A DNA stretch of 64,000 bases from positions 372,001 to 436,000 of the forward strand of contig NZ_JAFLNH010000002.1 of assembly GCF_018361265.1 (NCBI RefSeq), given 5' to 3'. Below, piece by piece: positions 37,464 through 47,012 of the stretch. The position numbers and the translations under genes were made by a program. Position 1 is the first letter of the stretch, and the number at the start of each line of letters is the position of its first letter. The notes below the pieces were generated by a model. It was not told the DNA's origin. It ran no database searches and saw only the letters and a program-made list of their open reading frames with translations. Origin of the DNA: Mycobacterium sp. SM1 (lineage in GTDB: Bacteria > Actinomycetota > Actinomycetes > Mycobacteriales > Mycobacteriaceae).

Positions 37464-38040
37464 GAGGGCCCCCGCCTCGACGAAGATCGTCATCGCGGGC
37501 GGATTCGGCGCCGGAAAGACCACGTTTGTGGGCGCGGTTTCGGAGATCATGCCGCTGCGCACCGAGGCGATGGTCACCGACGCGTCCACCGGCGTCGACA
37601 TGCTGGAGGCGACCCCGCAAAAGCGCACGACGACCGTGGCGATGGACTTCGGCCGGATCACCCTCGACGAGGACCTGGTGCTCTATTTGTTCGGCACACC
37701 CGGACAGCGCCGATTCTGGTTCATGTGGGACGACCTGGTACGCGGCGCGATCGGCGCGATCGTCCTGGTCGACTGCCGTCGCCTCCAAGACAGCTTCGCC
37801 GCGGTTGACTTCTTCGAGCATCGCAACCTGCCGTTCCTGATCGCCGTCAATGAGTTCGACGGCGCGCCAAGATATCCCATTGCCGAGGTACGTGAGGCAC
37901 TGACGCTGCCCGAGCATATCCCGGTTATCAACATCGACGCGAGGGACCGCCGCTCAGCGACCGACGCGCTGATCGCCGTCAGTGAATACGCAATGTCGAG
38001 CCTCCCCCCGGCGACGATGCGGGCCGAGACGGCCCGCTGA
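37444..38040 (+). CDS. CvnD-type small GTPase (Rv3362c-like)
   Basis: 198 residues. P-loop GGFGAGKTTFVGAVSE (about 19-34), switch region TDASTGVDMLEATPQKRTTT, Walker B/G3 LYLFGTPGQRRFWFMWDDLV (DxxG replaced by GTPGQ) and G4-like NEFDGA are present, as in the MglA/Cvn GTPase family. The GTG start at 37444 lies inside the end of cvnC. In M. tuberculosis this gene is followed by the pentapeptide protein mfpA; here mfpA is missing and the operon ends against the FHA-ABC transporter on the other strand. Confidence 0.92.
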   Translation: MAYERSERAPASTKIVIAGGFGAGKTTFVGAVSEIMPLRTEAMVTDASTGVDMLEATPQKRTTTVAMDFGRITLDEDLVLYLFGTPGQRRFWFMWDDLVRGAIGAIVLVDCRRLQDSFAAVDFFEHRNLPFLIAVNEFDGAPRYPIAEVREALTLPEHIPVINIDARDRRSATDALIAVSEYAMSSLPPATMRAETAR

Positions 38041-38048
38041 GGAGCCGA

Positions 38049-40328
38049 TCAGGGACGCTTGAGCCTGATCTGCCACCGGACGAAAACGGTGTAAGCCACG
38101 AGCAATACTCCCAGCATCGCCATGTCGAACGCCCACGCGTGCGGGGTGTGCGCCCAGTGGCTGTCCTGCGGGCACAGGTTGGGGGATATCAGCGCTCGCA
38201 CGTCGACGGTCGACGCGGTCGCGGCGTAGCCCCAGCGCGCCGGCGTCAGCCACGACAGCGGGTCAAGCTGCCGGTCGGTCACCGCGATCATCCCGCCGGA
38301 GAGCACGAGCTGCGCCATGATCGATACCACCAGCAGCGGCATGATCTGGTCGCTGGAGCGGGCGAGCGACGACAGGAGCAGGCCCAGAAGCGCCGACGCG
38401 ACGCAGGTCGCGGCGACACCCACAAACAATTCGGCGCTGGCGGCCAGCTTTGTGGCACCGAAGACGACGGCCCCCTTGGTCGGCGCTCCCTTGCCGAGTA
38501 CGACGATGGTGGTTGTGATCGCCGACTGAGCGACCGCGAACACGCTAAACACACCGACCTTGGCCAGCAGGTACGCTCCGGTCGATAGGCCGACCGCCTG
38601 CTCCCGGAGAAAGATGGGACGCTCTCCGATGAGGTCCCGGATTGTTAGCGCGGTACCCACGAAGACAGCACCGACGTTGAGCAGCACCAGCAGCTGCTCG
38701 GGTTCGGTCGGGGTGTCACCTCGCAGCGGGGCGGGGCCGAATCCTGTTGTGCCGCGAACGGCCAGCGCCAGGGCACCCATGACGAACGGCAACAGTGCCA
38801 GGAATGCGAAGTAGGCGCGGTCGGACACGATCAGCCGAACTTGGCGACGGGCGATCGTGGAGAACTGCCGCCACACGCTGGTGTGCGCAGCGGCACCCAG
38901 CTCTGCCTTTTTTGACGGTGCCATCGCTAGCGGCGGTGGGCGGTTTTGGGCGAGGAAACGCTGATTGGCGGCGTCCGGGTCGTCGCCAACCTTGGCGAAA
39001 ATATCGGCCCAATTGGTGGTTCCCATCGCCGGGCCGATGCGGGCGGGTGGCCCGTAGAACGCGGTCTTGCCGCCCGGCGCCAGCAGCAGCACCTGGTCGC
39101 AGATGTCGAGGTAGGTCAGCGAGTGGGTGACGACCAGCACGACGCGGCCGGCATCGGCCAGCTGGCGCAGCATCAGCATCACTTGACGGTCCAGCGCGGG
39201 GTCCAGACCCGAGGTCGGTTCGTCGAGGATCAGCAGCGACGGGCCGGTCAGCAGTTCCAGCGCTACCGAGGCACGTTTGCGTTGCCCTCCGGAGAGCTTG
39301 TCCACCCGGGTATTGGCGTGCTCGGTCAGCTCGAGCTCTTCGAGAACCTGGGCCACGACGCGCGCGCGGTCAGCTTTGCTGGTGTCGGGCGGCAGCCGCA
39401 GCTCCGCGGCATACCCCAGCGCCTGGTTGACCGTCAGCTGGCGGTGCACGACATTGTCCTGCGGGACCATGCCGATCCGGCTGCGCAGTACCGTGTACTC
39501 GGCGTGGATGTCGTGCCCCTCGAAGGTGACCGAGCCGCGGGTGGGGCGGGTGTAGCCGGCGATCAGCCTGGCCAACGTGGTCTTACCGGCACCGGAGCCG
39601 CCGATGATCGCGGTGAGCGTGCCGGGTTTGGCCGTCAACGAGATGTTGGTGAGCAATGTGCGGCCGTGGTCGATGCTGAAATCGATCGCGCGCACCTCTA
39701 ACCCGCCGGCCCGGGTCGCGGCCTCGGTCCGGCGGATCAAGGTGCCGTCGCTGAACACCAGGTCGACGTTGCCGATCGTGACCTGATCGCCGGCGGTCAA
39801 CACCGCCGATTCGACCCGGGCCCCGTTGACGAATGTGCCGTTGATGCTGTGGTCCCGGATCTCGGTGCCGCGCGGCGTCGACAGCAACACCGCGTGATGG
39901 CGCGAGGCCAGGACATCCTGGATGACGATGTCGTTATCGGTGGCGCGACCGATCGTGACGGAGCCGGGTGGCCGCTGGGGACCGGGGGAGGGGTGCGCTT
40001 GCCGGCGGGCGGCACCGTGCTGGCGCCCCACCTCGAAAGTCAGCCGTGGCCCCTCGGGATCTCCGATGTTGACGCTTTGGCCGTCGTGGATGTCGATCAG
40101 CGGCACTCGCTGACCGTCGACGAAAGTTCCGTTCCGCGAACCGTTGTCGATCCCCAGCCACCGGCCTTGGTCGAAGCGCAGCAACAGATGCGATCGGGAG
40201 ATCAATGGGTGAGCGACGCGCAGGTCTGCGCGCAGGTCACGCCCCACAACCACCTCATGGCCGGGGGCGAAGCTCCGTTCTGCGCCGTCATAGCGAACCG
40301 TTAGCACCGGCGGCGCGGATGCGGTCAC
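38049..40328 (-). CDS. FHA-domain ABC transporter, Rv1747 type, short-linker copy
   Basis: 759 residues. FHA1 about 8-100 (GRDLRADLRVAHPLISRSHL, NGSRNGTFV), FHA2 about 122-195 (IGRATDNDIVIQ, NGTFVNGARV), ABC ATPase about 207-440 with Walker A GGSGAGKTT (243-251), LSGGQRKRAS (345) and Walker B LLILDEPTSGLD (365), then an ABC-2 membrane domain with six helices (about 505-757). Rv1747 exports cell-envelope glycolipid and is regulated by Ser/Thr kinase phosphorylation read by its FHA domains. Here only about 20 residues join the FHA domains. The GTG start lies 87 bases after the stop of its tandem paralogue. Confidence 0.9.
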   Translation of the reverse strand: MTASAPPVLTVRYDGAERSFAPGHEVVVGRDLRADLRVAHPLISRSHLLLRFDQGRWLGIDNGSRNGTFVDGQRVPLIDIHDGQSVNIGDPEGPRLTFEVGRQHGAARRQAHPSPGPQRPPGSVTIGRATDNDIVIQDVLASRHHAVLLSTPRGTEIRDHSINGTFVNGARVESAVLTAGDQVTIGNVDLVFSDGTLIRRTEAATRAGGLEVRAIDFSIDHGRTLLTNISLTAKPGTLTAIIGGSGAGKTTLARLIAGYTRPTRGSVTFEGHDIHAEYTVLRSRIGMVPQDNVVHRQLTVNQALGYAAELRLPPDTSKADRARVVAQVLEELELTEHANTRVDKLSGGQRKRASVALELLTGPSLLILDEPTSGLDPALDRQVMLMLRQLADAGRVVLVVTHSLTYLDICDQVLLLAPGGKTAFYGPPARIGPAMGTTNWADIFAKVGDDPDAANQRFLAQNRPPPLAMAPSKKAELGAAAHTSVWRQFSTIARRQVRLIVSDRAYFAFLALLPFVMGALALAVRGTTGFGPAPLRGDTPTEPEQLLVLLNVGAVFVGTALTIRDLIGERPIFLREQAVGLSTGAYLLAKVGVFSVFAVAQSAITTTIVVLGKGAPTKGAVVFGATKLAASAELFVGVAATCVASALLGLLLSSLARSSDQIMPLLVVSIMAQLVLSGGMIAVTDRQLDPLSWLTPARWGYAATASTVDVRALISPNLCPQDSHWAHTPHAWAFDMAMLGVLLVAYTVFVRWQIRLKRP

Positions 40329-40415
40329 GTCATTAGTATTGGGTGCCGCGGCGGTTATTTCGCGCCGTGTCGGGCGGAATTCGCCGGGCCGTTACCGGTG
40401 ATTCGCGGGAACCGC

Positions 40416-42998
40416 TCAGCGACGCTTCAGCCGGATTTTCCACCACACGATGCCGGTGTAGGCGACCGACACCACCGCCAGCATCGCCATGTCGAACAGC
40501 CAAGCGCTCGGCTTGTGCGCCCAGTGCTGGTCTTTCGGGCTGGTCGGGCCCGGCACCAGCTTGTCGATGTTGATTGTGGATGCCGACGCCGCGTATCCCC
40601 AGCGCGCCGGCGTCTCCCAGGACAGCTGGTCGAGCACCATGCGGTCGGTCACCCAGATCATTCCGCCGGAGAACACCAGCTGCGACATGATCGATACCAC
40701 CAACAGCGGCATGATCTGGTCTTGTGTGCGGGCGATCGCCGAGAGGGCCATCCCGAGGATCGCCGAGGCCACGGCGGTCGCGGCGACCGTGACGAACAGC
40801 TCGAAGCTGACATTGCCCAGGACCACGCCGTTCGTGGGGGGCGGGCCCCAGTAGGCCACCGTGATGGTGGTGGCGATCGCCGCCTGGGCAATCGCGAACA
40901 CGGAGAACACCGCGAGCTTGGCCATCAGATACGCTTTGGTCGAGAGCCCGACGGCCTGTTCGCGCTGGAAGATCGGGCGCTCGCCGATGAGGTCGCGGAT
41001 GGTCAACGCGTTGCCCATGAAGACCGCGCCGACATTGAGCATGACCAGGATCTGCCCCGGCTGATCGGGATTGTCACTCATCGGGTTGGCGATTCCCAGT
41101 CCGGTTTTGCCGCGCACGGTCGCCGACAGCACCCCGATGAGAAACGGCAACAGCGCCAGGAACACCGTGTATCCACGGTCGGAAACGACCAGCCGGATTT
41201 GGCGGCGCGCGATCGTGGAGAACTGGCGCAGCACGTCGGTGCGCACCGGCTCACCCAAATCCCTTGGCGCTGAAGTGGTTTGTACCTGCTGGCGATGCCG
41301 CCCCTCCCTTTCCAGGAAGCGGCGGTTGGCCTCGTCGGGGTCGGCGCCCACTTTGGCGAAGATGTCTGCCCAGTTTCTGGTTCCCATGGCCGGCTCGATC
41401 TGGTCGGGCGGGCCGAAAAACGCCGTCTTGCCGCCGGGTGCGATCAGCAGCAGCTGGTCGCAGACGTCGAGGTAGGACACCGAGTGGGTGACCACCAGCA
41501 CGGTGCGGCCGGCGTCGGCCAGCTGGCGCAGCATCAGCATGACCTGACGGTCCAGCGCGGGGTCTAGGCCGGTGGTCGGCTCGTCGAGGAGCAGCAGCGA
41601 CGGTCCGGTGAGCAGCTCCAGCGCCACCGAGGCGCGTTTGCGCTGCCCACCGGAGAGCTTGTCCACCCGGGTATCGGCGTGCTTGGTCAGCTCGAGTTCC
41701 TCGAGCACCTGTGCGACCGCCTGGGCGCGGTCGGCCTTGCTGGTGTCGGGCGGCAAACGCAGCTCGGCCGCATAGCTCAGCGCCTGGTTGACCGTCAGCT
41801 GGCGGTGCACCACATCGTCCTGGGGAACCATGCCGATCCTGCTGCGCAGCGACGCGTACTCGCGGTGGATGTCGTGGCCTTCAAAGGTGACCGTGCCGGA
41901 GCTGGGGCGAGTGTATCCGGCGATTAGCCGGGAAAGCGTGGTCTTGCCGGCACCGGATCCGCCGATGATCGCGGTCAGGGTACCGGGCCGGCAGGTCAGC
42001 GAGATGTGGTCGAGCAGCTGCTTTCCGTCGATGCTGAAGCAGACCGAGTTGACTTCCAGGCCGCCGGTGCGGGTGTCGGCTTCGGTGCGGCGCACCAAGG
42101 TGCCGTCGGTAAACACCAAATCGACGTTGCCGATGGTGACCACGTCGCCCTCATTCAGGATCGCGGACCCCACCCGGACCCCGTTGACGAACGTTCCGTT
42201 GACGCTGCGGGCGTCTCGGATCTCGGTGCCGAGTGGCGTCGGCACCAGAAACGCGTGATGACGTGAGGCCAGCACGTCCTGGATGACGATGTCGTTGTCG
42301 GTGGCGCGCCCGATCGTCGCCGAGCCGGCCGGCTTGGCGGGAGCCGCGGCTCCGGGCCGCAGCGCTTGGATCATCTTCGTCGCCAGGTTCGACACCTCCG
42401 GAGGCTTGGCGGCGGCGGGCGCCATCTGGGTCCGCGGCTGATAGCTCGACGGCGGCGCGGGACGCGCGGCGCCGTGCGCTCGCCAGTTCACCGGCTGCGG
42501 CGCGCCGTAGCCAGGCCCCCGCTGCCCACCGCCGGCCGGATACATCTGCCGCGGCGGCGCGCCGGGATGCGGGCGCGACGGCGGCCCCGGAGCCCACCTG
42601 GTTGTCGGGCGCATGGGCTGCGATGGCGCGCCGGGCGGTTGGACCATCCGCATCGACGACGTCAGCGGCGGCCGGCCCACCATCCCCTGGTGCCGCCCGA
42701 TCTCGAATGTCAGCCTCGGCCCATCAGGGTTGCCGATGTTGATGCTCTGCCCGTCGTGGATTTCGACGACGGGTACCCGGCGACCGTTGACGAAGGTTCC
42801 ATTCAACGACCCGTTGTCGATCGCCAGCCACCTACCCTGGTCGAAGCGCAACAGCAGATGCGCACGGGAGATCAGCGGATGGGTGATGCGCATATCGGCG
42901 CGCAGGTCACGCCCGATGACCACGTCGTGGCCCGCCGCGAAGGTACGTTGTGACCCGTCGTAGCGGACCGTCAACACGGGCGGGGCTGGCTGATTCAT
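40416..42998 (-). CDS. FHA-domain ABC transporter, Rv1747 type, long-linker copy
   Basis: 860 residues from ATG 42998 (an in-frame start at 43028 would add ten). FHA1 lies at about 8-100 and FHA2 at about 225-300, joined by a 110-residue Pro/Gln/Arg-rich disordered linker like that of M. tuberculosis Rv1747. The ATPase has GGSGAGKTT, LSGGQRKRAS and LLLLDEPTTGLD; the membrane domain ends IRLKRR. It is highly similar to the downstream copy across FHA, ATPase and membrane parts, indicating a tandem duplication. Linker threonines or serines are likely kinase targets, by analogy with Rv1747. Confidence 0.91.
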   Translation of the reverse strand: MNQPAPPVLTVRYDGSQRTFAAGHDVVIGRDLRADMRITHPLISRAHLLLRFDQGRWLAIDNGSLNGTFVNGRRVPVVEIHDGQSINIGNPDGPRLTFEIGRHQGMVGRPPLTSSMRMVQPPGAPSQPMRPTTRWAPGPPSRPHPGAPPRQMYPAGGGQRGPGYGAPQPVNWRAHGAARPAPPSSYQPRTQMAPAAAKPPEVSNLATKMIQALRPGAAAPAKPAGSATIGRATDNDIVIQDVLASRHHAFLVPTPLGTEIRDARSVNGTFVNGVRVGSAILNEGDVVTIGNVDLVFTDGTLVRRTEADTRTGGLEVNSVCFSIDGKQLLDHISLTCRPGTLTAIIGGSGAGKTTLSRLIAGYTRPSSGTVTFEGHDIHREYASLRSRIGMVPQDDVVHRQLTVNQALSYAAELRLPPDTSKADRAQAVAQVLEELELTKHADTRVDKLSGGQRKRASVALELLTGPSLLLLDEPTTGLDPALDRQVMLMLRQLADAGRTVLVVTHSVSYLDVCDQLLLIAPGGKTAFFGPPDQIEPAMGTRNWADIFAKVGADPDEANRRFLEREGRHRQQVQTTSAPRDLGEPVRTDVLRQFSTIARRQIRLVVSDRGYTVFLALLPFLIGVLSATVRGKTGLGIANPMSDNPDQPGQILVMLNVGAVFMGNALTIRDLIGERPIFQREQAVGLSTKAYLMAKLAVFSVFAIAQAAIATTITVAYWGPPPTNGVVLGNVSFELFVTVAATAVASAILGMALSAIARTQDQIMPLLVVSIMSQLVFSGGMIWVTDRMVLDQLSWETPARWGYAASASTINIDKLVPGPTSPKDQHWAHKPSAWLFDMAMLAVVSVAYTGIVWWKIRLKRR

Positions 42999-43407
42999 TG
43001 CAGCACCAACTGTAGCGGGTTGGCTCACCGCACCGACTGTAGTGGTTTGCGGCGACGGGGGTTACGAACGACCCGCCAGCTGGTTCGCGGAATTTTGCGT
43101 CTCGGCTTGTTTCTCCTTATTTCTCGTTTCTCCGCGATGACGCCTCGGCAATCGAGCTTCGTTGATTTATTGGACTGTTGTTTTGGGCTGTTGTTTCGGT
43201 GTCGTCCCAGGCCCGTGAGTGAGCAGCGCAACCGGCTAGCGAATCAACTGTGGCCCAATAGGTTTCGACGGCGCTAAAACTGGCCGATGGCCGGCGGTGC
43301 GCCGGCCGAGGCTTTGGCCAGCAACAATTACCCCGGGTCCGCAGACGCCTCGGCAGCCTGCGTAGCCGGGCGCGCTGGGCGGCCGGGCGGGTGTCAGACT
43401 GTCAGAT
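42999..43407. promoter_or_regulatory. Divergent gap between the FHA-ABC transporters and folD
   Basis: About 400 bases with no supported gene. The left half (43090-43200) is unusually T-rich on the plus strand. A perfect GC hairpin, GGCCGGCG-GTG-CGCCGGCC, lies at 43289-43307, about 100 bases before the folD start. No regulator site is recognised. Confidence 0.35.
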
Positions 43408-44253
43408 GTGACTGCGATAACGCTGGACGGTAAGGCTACCCGCGACGAGATCTTTGCCGACCTGAAGCGGCGGGTGGCCGCGCTGACCGCAGCAGGCCGC
43501 ACACCGGGGCTTGGTACCATCCTGGTCGGCGACGACCCCGGGTCACAGGCCTACGTCCGCGGCAAGCACGCCGATTCGGCCAAGGTGGGCATTACCTCCA
43601 TCCGCCGGGATCTGCCCGCCGATATCTCTCAAGTCAAGCTGAACGAGACTATCGACGAGCTGAACGCCAATCCCGAGTGCACCGGGTACATCGTGCAGTT
43701 GCCGCTGCCGAAGCATCTCGATGAAAACGCGGCCCTGGAGCGTGTCGACCCGGCCAAGGACGTCGACGGTCTGCATCCAATGAACCTGGGTCGGCTGGTG
43801 CTCGGCGCCCCGGCGCTGCTGCCGTGCACTGCGCGCGGCATCGTGCATCTCTTGCGTCGCTACGGCGTTGAGATCGCCGGCGCCCATGTGGTCATCATCG
43901 GTCGCGGCGTGACCGTTGGTCGCCCGCTAGGGCTGTTGCTCATCCTGCGCTCGCACAACGCCACGGTGACGTTGTGCCACACCGGAACCTGCGATCTGGC
44001 TCGGCTGACCCGACAAGGAGACATCGTTGTCGCGGCAGCGGGTGTGCCGCACCTGCTGACCGCAGACATGGTGCGCCCCGGAGCCGCTGTCATCGACGTC
44101 GGCGTCAGCCGCACCGAGAGCGGGCTGGTCGGCGATGTGCATCCGGAGGTGTGGGAGGTCGCCGGTTACGTTTCGCCGAATCCCGGCGGCGTCGGACCGC
44201 TCACCCGGGCGTTTCTGCTGACAAATGTCGTCGAGCTGGCAGAGCGGCTATGA
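43408..44253 (+). CDS. folD: FolD, methylenetetrahydrofolate dehydrogenase/cyclohydrolase
   Basis: 281 residues, the same length as M. tuberculosis FolD. It interconverts 5,10-methylene-, methenyl- and 10-formyl-tetrahydrofolate with NADP+. The substrate site includes [20 protein letters not shown], with the conserved Tyr and Lys (Y-x3-K), and [14 protein letters not shown]. The Rossmann part has [17 protein letters not shown] and ends [18 protein letters not shown]. The GTG start is at 43408. Its stop overlaps the next gene by ATGA. Confidence 0.95.
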   Translation: MTAITLDGKATRDEIFADLKRRVAALTAAGRTPGLGTILVGDDPGSQAYVRGKHADSAKVGITSIRRDLPADISQVKLNETIDELNANPECTGYIVQLPLPKHLDENAALERVDPAKDVDGLHPMNLGRLVLGAPALLPCTARGIVHLLRRYGVEIAGAHVVIIGRGVTVGRPLGLLLILRSHNATVTLCHTGTCDLARLTRQGDIVVAAAGVPHLLTADMVRPGAAVIDVGVSRTESGLVGDVHPEVWEVAGYVSPNPGGVGPLTRAFLLTNVVELAERL

Positions 44254-44531
44254 GTGCCCGCGAGACGATCCGGGGCCAAGCGCCGATACTGCTGGTTGGG
44301 CTGATCTTCCTCGCGGGGTTCGGTTTGGTGGCGGCGAATTTCTGGCGGCGCGGGGCATTGCTCATCGGCATCGGTGTGGGGGTGGCGGCGGCACTGCGGC
44401 TGCTGTTGTCCGACGAGCGGGCCGGTCTGCTGGTGGTGCGCAGCAAGGGAATCGACTTCGTCATGATGGCGGCGGTCGCGGCGGCGATGGTGTACATCGC
44501 GTCGACGATCGACCCGCTGGGGACGCGCTAG
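44250..44531 (+). CDS. DUF3017 small membrane protein (Rv3355c-like)
   Basis: 93 residues, start ATG overlapping the folD stop. Three membrane helices: [20 protein letters not shown] (about 13-32), [20 protein letters not shown] (about 34-53) and [17 protein letters not shown] (about 70-86). The family is found next to folD throughout actinobacteria, but its function is unknown. The gene is convergent with the next one and overlaps it by four bases (CTAG). Confidence 0.88.
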   Translation: MSARETIRGQAPILLVGLIFLAGFGLVAANFWRRGALLIGIGVGVAAALRLLLSDERAGLLVVRSKGIDFVMMAAVAAAMVYIASTIDPLGTR

Positions 44532-44923
44532 ATACTCGGCACACCCGGCAATTGCGGCAGGCTTGGTAGGTTGCCGTTGGCGATTGATGCCATCATCGAC
44601 GGGCAGTACATCGATATCGCAATGCTGGTGAACATGTCCGCCATGGCCGGCGACATCCCGCTGCTGCCGGTGATGCTCGACACTGCGGAGGCAAACGTCC
44701 CGCCGGGCTGGGCCAGCATGGGACAGATCGACTGGCCAAGCGCCACCGCGCTGCCGGGGTCGCCGTAGTTGATACCGGCACCGGTTAAGGCGGACAGGAA
44801 TCCGTCATCGATCGAGTTTGCCTGTGCCGGTGTCGCAGCCGCCCCTGCGGCGGCTGCGACACCGAGAGACACCGCCAGCGTGGGAATGATCATCGGCTTT
44901 CGGGCCGCCCGCTTCGCCGGCAT
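44528..44923 (-). CDS. Secreted DUF732 protein (Rv3354-like)
   Basis: 131 residues from ATG 44923 with ribosome binding site GAGGAG. The Sec signal peptide has a basic N-terminus (MPAKRAARKP), a hydrophobic core and cleavage after ATPAQA. The mature part SIDDGFLSALTGAGINYGDP, ALGQSICPMLAQPGG and TSIAISMYCPSMMASIANGN is the DUF732 pattern with two conserved cysteines likely in a disulfide. It is exported; M. tuberculosis Rv3354 has been studied as a virulence-associated secreted protein. The longer upstream ORF is not used. Confidence 0.88.
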   Translation of the reverse strand: MPAKRAARKPMIIPTLAVSLGVAAAAGAAATPAQANSIDDGFLSALTGAGINYGDPGSAVALGQSICPMLAQPGGTFASAVSSITGSSGMSPAMADMFTSIAISMYCPSMMASIANGNLPSLPQLPGVPSI

Positions 44924-45116
44924 CTCGCGCTCCTCAGGTGTTTGGAGTGCGCTCACGGCACTCGACAGTTTCTTGCATGACCATGGTCTATCGGCGTCAC
45001 ATCGACGACACGACGGGATAAAGATTCGTGCACGGCGCGATACCACCGATGCGACGGCCAGGAGGAGCCGTCGCTCCTCGGCGTTAGCGCGGTGGCGTGT
45101 GACGCTGTCCGGCGCG

Positions 45117-45854
45117 CTATGACGTGGCCCGCGTGGCCCGGACGCAGACCGTGACGTAGGGCAGGGCCAGACCGGTGGTGTTAGCCAATGCCGGATGTGT
45201 GGCCAGCAACTCGCGGACTCGGTCCAGGGTCTTGGCGCGCACCTCGGCTGGCGATGTGATGCAGTAGCTGCGCGAGGCGACTAGGTCGAGCAATGCTTGT
45301 GGCGTCAGGTAATTCGTCCACTCGACGTGATGGCGTTGCTGTTCGGCGAACGGCGCGGGCAGGGACACCTTGTTGCGCACGGGGTCGCCGTCGCGGCCGA
45401 TGATGCGCCCCAGGTCGCGCACCCAGCCGAGCCGTTCGTCGCGCGTGTTCCACACCAGACCCAGTCGCCCACCGGGCCGAAGCACGCGGGCCACTTCCGG
45501 AATTGCCCGGGCGGGGTCGAACCAGTGCCACGCCTGGGCGACCAGGACAGCGTCAACGCTGTTGTCTGCCAGGGGAATCTCCTCCGCAGTACCCAGTAGT
45601 GCGGGTGTCTGGGGCAGCGAGCTGCGCAGCACCTCGAGCATCTCGGGGATCGGGTCAACCGCCACTACGTCCAAACCGCGTTCGACCAGCCGGGTGGTCA
45701 GCTTTCCGGTTCCGGCACCCAGGTCCAGCACAGTGCGGGCCCCTTCGGGCAGCAGCCAATCGATCGCCTCGGGCGGATAGGACGGACGGCCCCGCTCGTA
45801 GGCGGCGGCCTCCGCGCCGAACGACAGCGAACGCTCGTGCCGGGAGCGGGTCAC
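45117..45854 (-). CDS. Class I SAM-dependent methyltransferase (Rv3342-like)
   Basis: 245 residues. SAM motif I is [16 protein letters not shown] (about 41-56), the acidic ribose-binding residue is in [11 protein letters not shown], and the post-motif is [18 protein letters not shown]. The N-terminal [20 protein letters not shown] resembles the ubiquinone/menaquinone and trans-aconitate methyltransferase group. The substrate is unknown. The GTG start overlaps the metX stop (GTGA), so it is probably translated from the metC-metX transcript. The intervening PPE genes of M. tuberculosis (Rv3343c-Rv3350c) are absent. Confidence 0.9.
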   Translation of the reverse strand: MTRSRHERSLSFGAEAAAYERGRPSYPPEAIDWLLPEGARTVLDLGAGTGKLTTRLVERGLDVVAVDPIPEMLEVLRSSLPQTPALLGTAEEIPLADNSVDAVLVAQAWHWFDPARAIPEVARVLRPGGRLGLVWNTRDERLGWVRDLGRIIGRDGDPVRNKVSLPAPFAEQQRHHVEWTNYLTPQALLDLVASRSYCITSPAEVRAKTLDRVRELLATHPALANTTGLALPYVTVCVRATRATS

Positions 45855-47002
45855 CGCGAATGCACGCCCTCTGCGGTGGCTGGTCGAAGAGCCAACTCCA
45901 GTGTCTGACGGATCAGCTCGCCGACAGCTTGCGATTCCAGCAGAAACCCGTCATGCCCATAGATCGAGTCGACAACCTGCAGCTCGGCACAGCCCGGCAG
46001 CAGCTCGGCCAACTCCTCTTGCAGGCGTAGCGGGTAAAGCCGGTCGGAGGTGATACCCGCGACCACCACCGGCACCGGGCAACTTTGCAGCGCCGCAGCC
46101 ACACCGCCCCGTCCGCGGCCGACGTCGTGGCTGTTCAGTGCCTCTGTCAACACCACATAGGTCCCAGCGTCAAAGCGCGACACCAGTTTTTGCCCCTGGT
46201 GTTCCAGATAGCTTTGCACCGCGTAGCGCCCGCCGGTTATCGGGTCTGCGTCGTCCTGGGGGTCGTTGGCGAATCGGATATCCAGGTCCAGCTCGCCGCG
46301 GTAGGTCAGGTGCGCGAAGCGGCGGGCGATTTGAAGTCCGGTGTCAGGGGTGCGCCCGGTGCCGTGGTAATCGCCGCCCTGCCAGTTCGGATCGGCTTTG
46401 ATGGCCGCGATCTGGGTTGTCTGGGTTCCGATCTGATCGGCGGTGGCACGTGCCCCCACCGCCAGCAGCAACCCGGAGCGGACCCGGTCGGGATGGCTGA
46501 CGATCCATTCCAGTGCTCGCGCACCACCCATCGACCCGCCGACCACGGCGGCGACTTCGGTGATGCCGAGGGCGGCCAGCGCAGCCACATCGGCCTCCAC
46601 CTGATCGCGCACCGTAATTTTGGGAAACCTTGATCCCCAAGGCTTTCCGTCACGAGCTAGCGAGCTGGGACCGGTCGAGCCACGGCAGCCACCCAGGACG
46701 TTGGTGGCCACCGCACACCAGCGGGTGGTGTCGATCGGCGCGCCCGGCCCGGCCACGCCGTCCCACCAGCCCGGCGTCGGGTGCCCCGGTCCCGCGGGCC
46801 CGGTGATGTGCGAATCACCGGTGAGCGCATGCAAGACCATGACGACGTTGTCGCGGGCGGGAGACAGCTCTCCCCAGCGCTGCACCGCGATGCAGACGTC
46901 GTCGATTACCGCGCCGCTTTCCAGCCTCAGTGAGCCGATGTCGATCAGCCCCACCTCGCCTTCGGCGGGTAGGGTCTGCGTCGGCACATCGGAGATCGTC
47001 AT
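45851..47002 (-). CDS. metX: Homoserine O-acetyltransferase
   Basis: 383 residues, alpha/beta-hydrolase fold (named metA in M. tuberculosis). It acetylates homoserine with acetyl-CoA, the first committed step of methionine synthesis. Oxyanion and substrate loop: [20 protein letters not shown]. The nucleophile Ser is in [12 protein letters not shown] (about 157). The catalytic Asp is in [10 protein letters not shown] and the His in [13 protein letters not shown]. It starts 10 bases after metC, which makes its downstream substrate usable, so the two form an operon under the upstream SAM-IV riboswitch. Confidence 0.95.
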   Translation of the reverse strand: MTISDVPTQTLPAEGEVGLIDIGSLRLESGAVIDDVCIAVQRWGELSPARDNVVMVLHALTGDSHITGPAGPGHPTPGWWDGVAGPGAPIDTTRWCAVATNVLGGCRGSTGPSSLARDGKPWGSRFPKITVRDQVEADVAALAALGITEVAAVVGGSMGGARALEWIVSHPDRVRSGLLLAVGARATADQIGTQTTQIAAIKADPNWQGGDYHGTGRTPDTGLQIARRFAHLTYRGELDLDIRFANDPQDDADPITGGRYAVQSYLEHQGQKLVSRFDAGTYVVLTEALNSHDVGRGRGGVAAALQSCPVPVVVAGITSDRLYPLRLQEELAELLPGCAELQVVDSIYGHDGFLLESQAVGELIRQTLELALRPATAEGVHSR

Positions 47003-47012
47003 CTCAGACTCC

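Noticed and set aside
43020..43277. 85-codon plus-strand ORF between the ABC transporter and folD
   Set aside because: Starts inside the transporter promoter region, T-rich stretch gives Phe/Leu run by composition, no ribosome binding site.
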